This document shows, in pieces, positions 25,680 to 34,354 of a DNA stretch of 64,000 nt. Below the pieces are notes generated by a model. It saw only the letters and a program-made list of their open reading frames with translations, was not told the origin of the DNA and did no database searches. This DNA comes from Granulicoccus phenolivorans DSM 17626 = NBRC 107789 = JCM 15570 (GTDB taxonomy: Bacteria > Actinomycetota > Actinomycetes > Propionibacteriales > Propionibacteriaceae). Where the stretch lies: contig NZ_AUHH01000019.1 of assembly GCF_000423085.1 (NCBI RefSeq), forward strand, positions 1 through 64,000. Direction: 5' to 3'. Made by a program: the position numbers and the translations under genes. Position 1 is the stretch's first letter. The number at the start of each line of letters is the position of its first letter.

Positions 25680-26722
25680 CGCTGTCCCTCCACATCGGCG
25701 GCCAGGGCCGGATCCAGCGGGCAGGTGCGCTCGATATGGCCGTAGACGGTCTCCCCGTCCCAGGTGTAGCGGGCCCGGCCCTCGTAGAGCCGGTTCACCC
25801 CGAGTCGGCCGGCACCGAAGGCCAGGTCGTTGGGTCGGTACTGCTCCATCGGCAGGGCCCGCAGCACCTCGACGTCGATGGTGATCTGCTGCCCGTCCCC
25901 GGTGGTCAGGTGCAGCGGGCGGACGGTGAACGGGTCATCGGGATCGGTGAGGAAGTCCGGGGTGATCTCGAAATCGGTGAAGCTCTCCCCGTCGGAGATG
26001 TAGCCCATCGCCATCACCGAGCCGTTCTCGTTGTCCCGGGTGGCCAGGATGTTGAACGAGCGGCCGGAGGGGAACACCGCGTTGCACCAGGAGTGCCGCC
26101 GGGTGAAGTCCCGGGGTCCGCGCGAGTGATCGCGTACGCCCCCGGCCTCGCGCAGGCCGAACGTGGCGGCCGGTTCGTAGCGCTCACCGAAGGTAGTGAT
26201 CTCCCCGGTGGCCCGGGTCGGCTGCTCGTGATGCATGGTGAAGGCCCGGTGGTTGACCAGGTGCTTGCCCATGTCCCACAGCGGGGCGGCGGCGGTGAAG
26301 GTCAGGTCGAAGGTGAGCGGCAGCGCCCGGCCGTCGGTCAGCGAGCCCGCGTTGACGTCGGCCTGGGTGACGTAGCGGCCGGAGCCGTTGAACTGCAGCC
26401 GCATCCGTCGGAAGGGTTCTTCGACGGTCAGCTTCAGCCCGCAGCTGCCGGGACCACCGGGGTGCGCGCCGTGCCCGAAGCCGCGGGCCAGGAAGTACTG
26501 TCCGTCGGGCAGGAAGACGATCACCGTCTCCCGCCACAGCGAGGTGTCGTAGGGCATCCGGGACAGATGGGCCCACACGCCGAGGTCCTGCTCGGTGTCC
26601 CAGGCCTGGTAGCAGTAGTTCTCGGTCCACAGCGGGGTTTCCGGCGGGTTCGGCATCGGCAATTCGATGTCGGCGGCCAGCCCGGTGGGGTTGAGGTTGG
26701 TGGTGCTGCTGTCGGTGGTCAC
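25676..26722 (-). CDS. lipocalin-like (AttH/CrtC-type) protein of unknown function
   Basis: A 348-residue all-beta protein. The GTG start at 26722 has GAGGAG about 5 bp upstream; longer frames are shadows of the dehydrogenase gene. It contains RDHSRGPRDFTRRHSW, resembling the W-x-x-D-H-x-W-G-type motif of the two-barrel AttH/CrtC (hydroxyneurosporene synthase, diels-alderase-like) fold. The product is related in style to the protein at 30493-31638. I believe these correspond to DUF7064/DUF7065-type families but cannot verify. Members bind hydrophobic ligands or catalyse hydration/cyclisation. Its pairing with an APH-fold kinase is repeated in this unit. Confidence 0.7.
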   Translation of the reverse strand: MTTDSSTTNLNPTGLAADIELPMPNPPETPLWTENYCYQAWDTEQDLGVWAHLSRMPYDTSLWRETVIVFLPDGQYFLARGFGHGAHPGGPGSCGLKLTVEEPFRRMRLQFNGSGRYVTQADVNAGSLTDGRALPLTFDLTFTAAAPLWDMGKHLVNHRAFTMHHEQPTRATGEITTFGERYEPAATFGLREAGGVRDHSRGPRDFTRRHSWCNAVFPSGRSFNILATRDNENGSVMAMGYISDGESFTDFEITPDFLTDPDDPFTVRPLHLTTGDGQQITIDVEVLRALPMEQYRPNDLAFGAGRLGVNRLYEGRARYTWDGETVYGHIERTCPLDPALAADVEGQR

Positions 26723-26730
26723 GACACTCC

Positions 26731-27828
26731 TCAGAAGGTGATGACGGGCTTGATGGCCTGACCGCTGGCAGCGGCGGCCAGGGCCTTGTTGATGTCGTCG
26801 AAGGAGTAGGTCTGGACCAGCCGATCGACCGGGAACCGGCCGGCCAGGTACAGCTCCATCAGGCCCTGGACGAACGCGGCGTTGCCGTCGCCCATCACCA
26901 CACCGTTGATCTGGGCCGCGCTCATCACCAGCGGAATGGTCGGCCAGGAGAAGACCGCATCCGGGCCGGGGGCGCCCACGATACCCAGCCGGCCCAACCG
27001 GCTGGGCAGCATCTGGGTGGCCTGCTGCAGCAGCGCGGGCACCGCGGTGGTCTCCAGGACCATGTTCGCCCCGCCACCGGTGAGCTCCTTGATGGTGGCG
27101 ACCAGGTCCTCGGTCTGCTTGCCGTTGACGACCGCACTGGCGCCCAGTTCGCGGGCCAGCTCCAGCCGGGGTTCGGACACGTCGACCATGATGATCTGCG
27201 CGGCGGCGGTGTTCACCGCGGCCATCAGCGCGGACAGCCCGACCGGGCCGGCGCCCAGGATGACCAGGCTCTCCCCGGGCTGCGGCTTCAGCACCCGCAG
27301 CACCGCACCGGCCCCGGTGACCACACCGCAACCGAGCGGGGCGAGCACCTCATCGGGCACCTCGGCCGGCGCCTTGAGCACGGTCCGCTCCTCGACCAGG
27401 GTGTGGGTGGCGAAGGTCGACTGGCCCAGGAATCGGGCCGCCAGGCCCTCGCCGTTGCGGGTGATCGCCGGGGTGCCGTCGCTGCGTACGCGCCCCCACT
27501 TCAGGCTGCTGTCGGCGCAGGTGAACTGGTGTCCGTTCAGGCACGGATCGCAGTGTCCACAGCTGGGGGCGATCAGGCCGACCTTGTCCCCCACCGCGAC
27601 GCTGGTCACCGCGGCGCCGATGGCCTCCACGATCCCGGCACCCTCGTGGCCGACGACGCTGGGAGTGGCGAACGGGATGGTTCCGTCGAGCACGTGCAGG
27701 TCCGAGCCGCACACCCCGGTGGCGGTCAGGCGTACGCGGACCTCGGTCGGGCCGGGGTCGGGGATGTCGACCTCGCTCAGCACCAGGGGCTGGTTGAGCT
27801 GTTCGAGAACGGCTGCGGTTGCTTTCAT
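26731..27828 (-). CDS. zinc-dependent alcohol dehydrogenase (MDR family)
   Basis: A 365-residue medium-chain alcohol dehydrogenase. Catalytic zinc ligands are Cys40 (GVCGSDLH) and His61/Glu62 (GHEGAG), with a further Cys in LGCGVVTG near 168; the structural zinc site is Cys90, 93, 96, 104. The NAD fold shows ILGAGPVGLS and Asp in IMVDVSEPR, pointing to NAD+ preference. It resembles aryl-alcohol / class III-type bacterial enzymes. Encoded 68 bp after the epoxide hydrolase, with a hairpin between, it could oxidise the diol or a primary alcohol made by the P450. Confidence 0.92.
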   Translation of the reverse strand: MKATAAVLEQLNQPLVLSEVDIPDPGPTEVRVRLTATGVCGSDLHVLDGTIPFATPSVVGHEGAGIVEAIGAAVTSVAVGDKVGLIAPSCGHCDPCLNGHQFTCADSSLKWGRVRSDGTPAITRNGEGLAARFLGQSTFATHTLVEERTVLKAPAEVPDEVLAPLGCGVVTGAGAVLRVLKPQPGESLVILGAGPVGLSALMAAVNTAAAQIIMVDVSEPRLELARELGASAVVNGKQTEDLVATIKELTGGGANMVLETTAVPALLQQATQMLPSRLGRLGIVGAPGPDAVFSWPTIPLVMSAAQINGVVMGDGNAAFVQGLMELYLAGRFPVDRLVQTYSFDDINKALAAAASGQAIKPVITF

Positions 27829-27863
27829 GAGGCGTCCTTCTTCGTTGGAGGGGGTGCGTGGGT

Positions 27864-27888
27864 GTCCCGGGCAGCGCCCTGCCGGGAC
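27864..27888 (-). terminator. intra-operon hairpin
   Basis: A stem of about 10 bp with one bulged base (GTCCCGGGCAG / CTGCCGGGAC) and a CGCC loop lies between the epoxide hydrolase stop and the alcohol dehydrogenase start. No T run follows. It may act as a partial terminator or mRNA-stability element that changes the ratio of upstream to downstream products. Confidence 0.4.
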
Positions 27889-27896
27889 GAGAGGGG

Positions 27897-29039
27897 TCAG
27901 GGCAGATCGGTGGCGAAGGCGATCAGGTCGGCGGCAAACACCTGCGGCTGTTCCAGGGCGCCGAAGTGGCCACCCCGCTCGGCGCGGGTCCAGCGGCGCA
28001 ACGGCACCCGTCGTTCCAGCCAGGCCTTCGGGGAGCGGTTGATCTCGCCGGGGAAGATGATCGCCCCGGTGGGGACGGTGACCCGGCCGGGCAGTTCGCC
28101 GGCCGCCATGGCCACCGCCTGTTCCCGGTAGAGCCGGATGGAGGAGGTGATGGTGTTGGTGAACCAGTACATGCTCACCACCGTCAGGAACTGGTCCCAG
28201 CTGACCGCATTGCGCAGGTCGCGCCGGCCGGTGCTGTCGGCGCAGTCGGTCCAGGCCCACCACTTGTCCAGGATCCAGGCACACCAGCCGGCCGGGGAGT
28301 CGTTCAGGGCCGGGGCCAGCGCGTCGGGCCGGGTGGACTGGATCGCCCCGTAGCCCGAGCCGATCTCGCGGATCTGCCGGGACGTCTCGAGCCAGCCCTT
28401 CTCCTCCTCGGTGACCAGGCTCATCGGGTCCTCGACGTCGGCGGGCGGGAAGGCCTGCGCGATGGTGAGGTGCAGGCCGAGCACCCGGTCGGGGAAGTCG
28501 GCGGCCAGGTGGGTGGCGACCAGGCTGCCCCAGTCACCCCCGGAGACCACGAACTGCTGATGGCCCAGGTCGGCCATAAGGTTCGCCAGCCGGCCGGCCA
28601 TCACCTTCGGGGACATCCCGGGCCCGGGCGCGGACGGGGAGAGCCCGTAGCCCTGCAGCGAGGCCGCGATGACCGGCAGGCCAGCCGCGGTGAGCAACGG
28701 GATCGCGTCCAGGAACTCCACCACCGAGCCCGGCCAGCCGTGCAGCAGGAGCACCGGCGGACCGGTGACCTGCTCCGGGGTGCCGGCCAGGTAGTGGATG
28801 TCCAGGCCGTCCACGGAGTGCAGATAGTTCGGGACGGCGTTGATCCGGTCCTCGGCGGCGGCGAAGTCGTAGCCGTCGGCCCAGTAGTCGATCAGTTCGC
28901 GCAGGTACGCCCGGTCCACCCCGTAGGACCACGGCTCGGCGGTGAATCCGTCGTCGGGCCATCGGGTTCCCGCCAGCCGGCGACGCAGCTCGGCCACGTC
29001 GCCGGCGGGGAAGCTGACCCGCACCGGTCGGGAGGTCAT
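27897..29039 (-). CDS. epoxide hydrolase (alpha/beta fold, EHN domain)
   Basis: A 380-residue epoxide hydrolase with the N-terminal EHN-type segment (AELRRRLAGTRWPDDG) before the catalytic domain. HGWPG (100-104) supplies the oxyanion site, the nucleophile is Asp169 in SGGDWGS, and the general base is His358 in GGHFGALEQP. The nucleophile is Asp rather than Ser, which supports epoxide rather than ester hydrolysis. The ATG at 29039 overlaps the kinase stop by 4 bp. With the P450 at the head of the unit, the simplest reading is epoxidation followed by hydrolysis to a vicinal diol. Confidence 0.92.
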   Translation of the reverse strand: MTSRPVRVSFPAGDVAELRRRLAGTRWPDDGFTAEPWSYGVDRAYLRELIDYWADGYDFAAAEDRINAVPNYLHSVDGLDIHYLAGTPEQVTGPPVLLLHGWPGSVVEFLDAIPLLTAAGLPVIAASLQGYGLSPSAPGPGMSPKVMAGRLANLMADLGHQQFVVSGGDWGSLVATHLAADFPDRVLGLHLTIAQAFPPADVEDPMSLVTEEEKGWLETSRQIREIGSGYGAIQSTRPDALAPALNDSPAGWCAWILDKWWAWTDCADSTGRRDLRNAVSWDQFLTVVSMYWFTNTITSSIRLYREQAVAMAAGELPGRVTVPTGAIIFPGEINRSPKAWLERRVPLRRWTRAERGGHFGALEQPQVFAADLIAFATDLP

Positions 29040-30496
29040 CGCAACGCTCCGTAGGTGCGATCGATCGCCGCGTGCAGGTTGCGCGCCAGCACCAGCTCCA
29101 TCCGGGAGAAGGTGTCGATCGAGGTCACCAGCATGTCGATGCTGGTGTGCCGACCGGCCACCACGTCCCGGGCGACCGAGGCGCACAGCGAGGCGTTGCG
29201 CAGCTGGCTGAAGATCGAGAAGAACTGGATGTCCTCCTCGGCCACCTGCTGCCCGCCGTGGGCGTGATAGTGCGCCAGGAAGTCCGCCCAGGGCATCAGT
29301 CGCTCGACCGCGGGCCGGGCGTACGCCAGGTCCTCGGCCGGATGTCCCGGGTGGGCGAACTCCCAGTCGACCAGTCCGGTCAGTCCGTTCTCGTCCAGCA
29401 TCACGTTGTGCAGCGAGGCGTCCCCGTGCACCATGATCGGGTCCCCGCTGAGTTCGGCGGCGTGCTCGCTGATCCAGGCGTGGCCGAGTTCGACCGCGAC
29501 CGAGGACTGCGGTTCACAGTCCCGCCACATCTGCTCGATCTTCGCGCGGGCCGATTCCACCAGCTCGGGCAGGGTGGCCGCCGGCAGGCCGAGATCGGCC
29601 AGGGTGACCGAGTGCAGCCGGCCCAGGGCCTCGGCCAGCGCCAGCGGTCCCTCGTTGCCGCCCTCGGTGTCGAAGATCATCCCGGCCGCGGCTCCGGAGA
29701 TCCGCTCGGAGACCATGAACGGCTTCCCGAACACCGACCGGTCGGCCTCCAGCAGCAGCGGCGTGGGGACCGGTACGCCGGCGGCGTGCAGGGCCTCCAG
29801 CAGCGGGAACTCCTCGACCACGGTGTTGTCGAAGTTGTCGGTGTCCATCCGGATCACCGCTCCCCCGGCCCAGCCCTGCGGACCACCGGTGGTGTCCAGC
29901 AGGTAGGTGTGCTTGGACTGACCGCCGACCAGCGCGGTGACCCGATCGACCCGGGGCGCCGCGTCGCCGAGGCGCCCCTGCAGCCACTGGTTCAGTGCCT
30001 CGGGGGTGACATCGGCCGCATCGACCTGCTCCCCCTCGAAGCCCTGGGCAACCGGGTGGGTGTCCTTGGTCGCCTCGATCGCCTTTTCCAACTCTTCCCG
30101 GCCGTCGTGGTCGGTGGCCGCGACCTGCCGGAACAGGGCCAGGATCCGGTCCCGGTCGGCGCCGTCGCCGGTGCGCAGTTGCTGCGCCAGCTGACGGATC
30201 CGCTCGGCGAGCACGGCATCGGAGGCGGGTTGTCCGCTGGGGCCGCCGAGGAGTTCCTCGGCGGTCCGCAGTTGCTGCTGATGTTCCCCCTGGTGGTCGG
30301 CCAGGATGTCGTCCAGGCACGTTTCCAGGGTGATCAGCCGGACCAGGGCCATGTCCAGCTTGGTCGCGGTCCGGCGACGCAGGGTGTCGGTCTCCTCGGG
30401 ATTGCGCAGGGCCGCTCCCGCCTCACGAACCAGCCGCAGGATCAACCCGCTGGGCATCGTGGCGGTCTTGGCCCACCCGGTTGCTCGTTCGTTCAA
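29036..30496 (-). CDS. APH-fold phosphotransferase family protein, long N-terminal region
   Basis: A 486-residue protein read from a TTG start at 30496 that overlaps the preceding stop (TTGA) and has GGAGG 10 bp upstream; an ATG 13 codons later lacks a ribosome site. Residues 1-160 are a charged, helical extension; the kinase domain follows with the nucleotide loop GGQSKHTYLL (191-200), the Brenner motif HGDASLHN (357-364, catalytic Asp359) and DWE (377-379). It is a distant paralogue of 24348-25679 and likewise sits next to a lipocalin-like gene. Substrate unknown; a hydroxylated pathway intermediate is plausible. Confidence 0.83.
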   Translation of the reverse strand: MNERATGWAKTATMPSGLILRLVREAGAALRNPEETDTLRRRTATKLDMALVRLITLETCLDDILADHQGEHQQQLRTAEELLGGPSGQPASDAVLAERIRQLAQQLRTGDGADRDRILALFRQVAATDHDGREELEKAIEATKDTHPVAQGFEGEQVDAADVTPEALNQWLQGRLGDAAPRVDRVTALVGGQSKHTYLLDTTGGPQGWAGGAVIRMDTDNFDNTVVEEFPLLEALHAAGVPVPTPLLLEADRSVFGKPFMVSERISGAAAGMIFDTEGGNEGPLALAEALGRLHSVTLADLGLPAATLPELVESARAKIEQMWRDCEPQSSVAVELGHAWISEHAAELSGDPIMVHGDASLHNVMLDENGLTGLVDWEFAHPGHPAEDLAYARPAVERLMPWADFLAHYHAHGGQQVAEEDIQFFSIFSQLRNASLCASVARDVVAGRHTSIDMLVTSIDTFSRMELVLARNLHAAIDRTYGALR

Positions 30497-31638
30497 CTTG
30501 CGTAGTCCTCCAGGCCGTACCGCTTGTTGGGCCCGACCACCATCATCGGGGAGTGGCCGAAGCCCTCCTCGCCGCGGATGCGGACCTTGACCGGCTGTTC
30601 GCGGTGGTAGGGGCGCAAGGTGGATCCGTCGGGCATGATGACGTTCTCCGGGTGCGAGACGTCGTACTGATCGGTCTCCACGCTGAGCTCGTGACCGCGC
30701 CAGTAGCCCAGGCCCTTGCCGTCGTTCCAGCCGGCGTCGTAGCCGGTCCCGCGGTAGACCCAACCCCGGCCCATCGCGGTGACGTCGAGGTCCCAGGTCT
30801 CGCCGTTGGCGGTCTTGGCCTGCAGCTTCATCGCCGAGAACACGTGCGTGTCGGGCACGAAGGTGAGCTGGTGCTCCAGGGAGACCACCTCCGACTCCAC
30901 CCCGTCGGCATCCTTGAAGGCGCCGTCGACGTAGAGGGTCTTGCCGTTCTCGTCCTCGATGGTGAAGAAGAAGCCGGAGTAGGAATCGGTGGCGAAGCCG
31001 CAGTAGACCAGCAGGATGCCCAGGCCACCGGCCCGGCTCGAGCTCGGGATGCCGCCGCGAGCCTTCTGCCCGGTGAACGGTTCGAAGCCGCCGACCCCGG
31101 GGCGGACGCCCCAACTGTGGTCGCGCCAGCCGAACCACCGGTCGAACTGGTGCTCGTTGCCGTCGACCACGATCGACCCGGAGGTCCAACCGACCTGGCT
31201 GAAGCGACGGTAGTCCTGGTGCACCCGGCCGTTCGCCTCGCCGTAGTGCGGGTTCTCCGAGCGGGTGAAGACCGGCCGGAAGGTGAGGTCGAACGCGTCG
31301 CCGTACTCGTTGGGCTCACAGATCATCCGGGTGACCTTGAACGGTTCGGGGAACTCGGTGCGCATCGGCCCCAGCTGCAGCGGCTCCACGATCGGGTGCA
31401 GCGGTCGGGAGAAGCGCATGTTGCGCTGCCACTTCGAATCCACCTGGGTGGCGGCAAACCCGTCCATCACGTTCAGGTTCTTGTAGACCGCCAGGCCGCT
31501 CAGCAGGCCGACGTTGCCGTCGGGCGAGTAGAGGGTGTAGGAGTAGCGGTCGTAGAAGCGATGGTCGGTGAAACCCGATTCACCGAAGGGCTTGGGGACT
31601 TGGTGATAGAGGGACTCGTCGTAGGAAATCAGTTCCAT
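30493..31638 (-). CDS. lipocalin-like (AttH/CrtC-type) protein of unknown function
   Basis: A 381-residue predicted two-barrel beta protein. The segment WFGWRDHSWGVRP is the clearest family mark and closely matches the W-R-D-H-S-W-G motif of AttH/CrtC-type proteins. It follows the P450 gene by 10 bp and overlaps the kinase gene by 4 bp. A second member of this type is at 25676-26722. No signal peptide is visible, so it is probably cytoplasmic. Possible roles are binding of a hydrophobic substrate, hydration or cyclisation; none can be chosen from sequence. Confidence 0.7.
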   Translation of the reverse strand: MELISYDESLYHQVPKPFGESGFTDHRFYDRYSYTLYSPDGNVGLLSGLAVYKNLNVMDGFAATQVDSKWQRNMRFSRPLHPIVEPLQLGPMRTEFPEPFKVTRMICEPNEYGDAFDLTFRPVFTRSENPHYGEANGRVHQDYRRFSQVGWTSGSIVVDGNEHQFDRWFGWRDHSWGVRPGVGGFEPFTGQKARGGIPSSSRAGGLGILLVYCGFATDSYSGFFFTIEDENGKTLYVDGAFKDADGVESEVVSLEHQLTFVPDTHVFSAMKLQAKTANGETWDLDVTAMGRGWVYRGTGYDAGWNDGKGLGYWRGHELSVETDQYDVSHPENVIMPDGSTLRPYHREQPVKVRIRGEEGFGHSPMMVVGPNKRYGLEDYAS

Positions 31639-31648
31639 GTCCGCCTCC

Positions 31649-32857
31649 TCAGGCGTTCGCGTACAGCTTGGCGCCGGCGGTGAACTTCACCGGTACGGTC
31701 AGCGCGCCGCGGTTCTGGTCGATGTTGGCGCCGATCACGACGTCACCGTTCAGTTCGTAGTCCGGCATCCGCTCCAGCACCCGCTGCAGGGTGACCTTCA
31801 TCTCGACGCGGGCCAGGTGCTCCCCGACGCAGCGGTGGATGCCGTGGCCGAAGGCGACGTGCGGGTTGTTGCCGCGGTCCAGCCGGAACTCGCTGGGGTT
31901 CTCGAACTTGGCCGGGTCGGTGTTGGCCGCGCCCCAGGTCAGGCCGACCGCGTCGCCCTCCTTGATCTGCACCCCGAACAGGTCCATGTCCTGGGTCGCG
32001 GTGCGGCCCATCAGCTGCACCGGGGACTCCAGCCGCAGCGCCTCCTCCACGGCCGCGTCCAGCAGGGACGGATCGTCGAGCAGCTGCTGCTTGATCTCGG
32101 GGTGGGCGGCGACCAGCCACAGGATCGAGCTGATCCCGTTCACGGTGGTCTCGTGGCCGGCGACGACCAGGGTGACGGTGGTCCACACCGCCTTCTGGTG
32201 GGTGATCGGTTCCCCGTTGACCACACCGCGGGCGATCTGGACGGCCAGGTCGTCGCGATCGGGGCCGGCGTTCTCTGCCTCGGTGACGATCCGGTCGGTC
32301 AGCCCGAACACCGCCATGTTGGCGGCCTTCTTGCGCTCCAGGTCACCGCTCATCGCGGCCTCGTTGAGGTCGTGGGTCAGGCTGACCATCGCCTTGGCGT
32401 CGTCGGGCGAACCCAGGATCGAGGCGATGATCGCCGGCGGGACCGTGTTGGCGATCTCGCGCAGGTCACCCTCGCCGCTCTCGATGAAGCGGTCGATCAC
32501 CTTGTCGGTGACTTCGGCGATCCGCCCGGCCCACTTCTCGGCGGCCTCGGGCCGCAGCTCGGGCACCAGCAGCCGGCGGTAGTGCCGGTGCATCGGCGGG
32601 TCGACCTCGACCGGGATCGGGGTGAAGGCGCTGCCCAGGCGCGGGATGGTGCATCCCTTGCCCGAGATCAGCTGATCGGTGTTGGTCGCAGCCTGCTTCA
32701 CCTGGTCGTAACCGGTGATGGCCCAGTAGCCCCCGAGGTCATCGCCCCGGGCCACGGTGCCGGATGAGGCATCGCGCACCTTGGCGTATCCGGCGGCGGC
32801 GTCGTGCGCGCTGTTGATTTCGCCGAGGTGAATAGTGGGGCAACCGTGATCGGACAT
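31649..32857 (-). CDS. cytochrome P450
   Basis: A 402-residue soluble bacterial P450. I-helix AGHETT at 233-238, ExxR at Glu272-Arg275, and the heme loop FGHGIHRCVG (336-345) with Cys343. The ATG at 32857 is chosen because GGAAGG precedes it and it fits the spacing to the operator seen in the other units; an ATG at 32884 lies within the promoter. No ferredoxin or ferredoxin reductase gene accompanies it, so electrons must come from elsewhere. It is first in the unit and likely performs hydroxylation or epoxidation ahead of the epoxide hydrolase. Confidence 0.93.
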   Translation of the reverse strand: MSDHGCPTIHLGEINSAHDAAAGYAKVRDASSGTVARGDDLGGYWAITGYDQVKQAATNTDQLISGKGCTIPRLGSAFTPIPVEVDPPMHRHYRRLLVPELRPEAAEKWAGRIAEVTDKVIDRFIESGEGDLREIANTVPPAIIASILGSPDDAKAMVSLTHDLNEAAMSGDLERKKAANMAVFGLTDRIVTEAENAGPDRDDLAVQIARGVVNGEPITHQKAVWTTVTLVVAGHETTVNGISSILWLVAAHPEIKQQLLDDPSLLDAAVEEALRLESPVQLMGRTATQDMDLFGVQIKEGDAVGLTWGAANTDPAKFENPSEFRLDRGNNPHVAFGHGIHRCVGEHLARVEMKVTLQRVLERMPDYELNGDVVIGANIDQNRGALTVPVKFTAGAKLYANA

Positions 32858-32885
32858 GGACGTCCCTTCCGTCTTCTTTGACATA

Positions 32886-32928
32886 CGGTATTTCGCGTTA
32901 GATTACGAGATGTCGGCTTTAGTGTCAA
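32886..32928 (-). promoter_or_regulatory. sigma70-like promoter with duplicated CG-N6-CG operator
   Basis: Minus strand: consensus -35 TTGACA (32923-32928), 17-bp spacer, -10 TAATCT (32900-32905). Elements CGACATCTCG (32906-32915) and CGAAATACCG (32886-32895) flank the -10. The upstream MFS gene ends inside this site: its last codons and TAA stop are operator sequence. Confidence 0.72.
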
Positions 32929-34354
32929 TGGCTTCCGTGCTTTGGGAGCGCGGCCGGCAGGCCAACCCCAGGACGGCGACCGCCGCTACAAGCAGCGCTG
33001 TCCCAGCGAGAATGAGTGCCCGGTGCAAGCCGGCCACGAAGGCATCGCGGACGACCGGATCGCGGCTGATCTGATTTGCGTCCGAAATATCGGAGAAAAT
33101 GACCGCACCCATGATGGCGACCCCGATCGCCTGGCCGAACTGCTTGGCGACGTTGCTGAGGGCGGAGACCATGCCGGTCCGCGAGGCCGGGACCGCGCCC
33201 AGCGCAAGCGCGGTCACCGGGGCCAGGGTGCAGCCGATGCCGACCCCGACCACGATCAGGGACAGCCCCATCTGCCACAACGGCGTGTCGGTGCCCAGCC
33301 GGGTGAGCAGCAGCATGCCGGCGCCGGTGATGAACAGTCCGACGGTGAGCGGGCGCGCGGCGTCGATCCGGCGCATCAGCGCGCCGATCACCGGGCTGGT
33401 CAGCGCCATCGAGATGCCGGTGGCCGACAGGGCCAGGCCGACCTCGCCGGAGCCCCGGCCGAGCACGCTCTGGCCGTAGATGCTCAGGTAGACCATGCAG
33501 CCCACGAACGCGAAGAACGTGGTGAAGCCGCCGATCAGCCCGGCCAGGAAGCGGGGCTCGCGCAGCAGCGGCAGATCGACCATCGGGTCGGGTGTCGTCC
33601 GCTCCCGCAGGATGAACCCGATCAGCAGGACCACCGCGGCCACGCCGGCCGCCAGAGCCGGCCACGCCGTGACGCCCAGCTCCTGGGCGAGCAGCACGAA
33701 GATCACGGTCGCGGCCAGCGTGCCGCCGCCGAGCAGTCCCCCGGGCAGGTCGAGCGTACGCGGGGGGCCGGGAGCGCCCGGGCGCAGAATGATCCAACCC
33801 AGCAGCCCCAGCAGCAGCGTCAGCCCGGCCACCGCCCAGAAGATCGAGCGCCAACCCCCGAGCTGGATCAGCAGACCACCCAGGGTGGGCCCCAGCGCGG
33901 TCGCCACTCCGGAGGTGGCCGACCACAGGCCGAGGGCGAAGGCCCGCCAGCCCGGGTCCCGGAACGTGCTCCCGAGCAGGCCGAGACTGCTGGGCGTGAG
34001 CAGGGCCGGGCCGATCGCCTGGATCACCCGCCCGCCCAGCAACATCGGCATACTGCCGGCGAAGCCGCAGATCAGCGCGCCGAGGGTGAAGATCGCGGCG
34101 CCGATCAGGAAGATCCGCTTGTGCCCGAACCGATCGGAGATCCAGCCGCCGAACAGCATGGTGGCCGCCAGCGTCACCACGAAGACGGCCACCACGGCCT
34201 GGAGTTCGACCGCGCTGGCCCCGAGTTCGACGCCGAGCCCGGGCAGGGCCAGGTTGGTGCTGTTGGTGGACATCACCGCCAACGCCAACGACCCGGCCAC
34301 CACCACCAGGCTCAACCACGCCCGCGCCGTGGGCCGTGGCTCCGCCGACCTCAC
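32903..34354 (-). CDS. MFS transporter, DHA2-like (14 TM)
   Basis: A 483-residue major facilitator protein with about 14 hydrophobic segments. Motif A-like GGWISDRFGHKRIF follows TM2 and the antiporter-type motif C region (LGPTLGGLLIQLGGWRSIFW) follows TM5, placing it with drug:H+ antiporter family 2. The GTG at 34354 overlaps the SDR stop (GTGA). It is the last gene of the 15-gene unit that starts at 48437. It may export a toxic intermediate or import the aromatic substrate; DHA2 family members are usually exporters. Its 3' end overlaps the next promoter. Confidence 0.9.
   Translation of the reverse strand: MRSAEPRPTARAWLSLVVVAGSLALAVMSTNSTNLALPGLGVELGASAVELQAVVAVFVVTLAATMLFGGWISDRFGHKRIFLIGAAIFTLGALICGFAGSMPMLLGGRVIQAIGPALLTPSSLGLLGSTFRDPGWRAFALGLWSATSGVATALGPTLGGLLIQLGGWRSIFWAVAGLTLLLGLLGWIILRPGAPGPPRTLDLPGGLLGGGTLAATVIFVLLAQELGVTAWPALAAGVAAVVLLIGFILRERTTPDPMVDLPLLREPRFLAGLIGGFTTFFAFVGCMVYLSIYGQSVLGRGSGEVGLALSATGISMALTSPVIGALMRRIDAARPLTVGLFITGAGMLLLTRLGTDTPLWQMGLSLIVVGVGIGCTLAPVTALALGAVPASRTGMVSALSNVAKQFGQAIGVAIMGAVIFSDISDANQISRDPVVRDAFVAGLHRALILAGTALLVAAVAVLGLACRPRSQSTEAIDTKADIS

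Noticed and set aside
24348-30496. Aminoglycoside-resistance genes
   Set aside because: The two APH-fold proteins have long extra N-terminal regions and sit with P450, epoxide hydrolase and dehydrogenase genes, so catabolic or biosynthetic phosphorylation is more likely.
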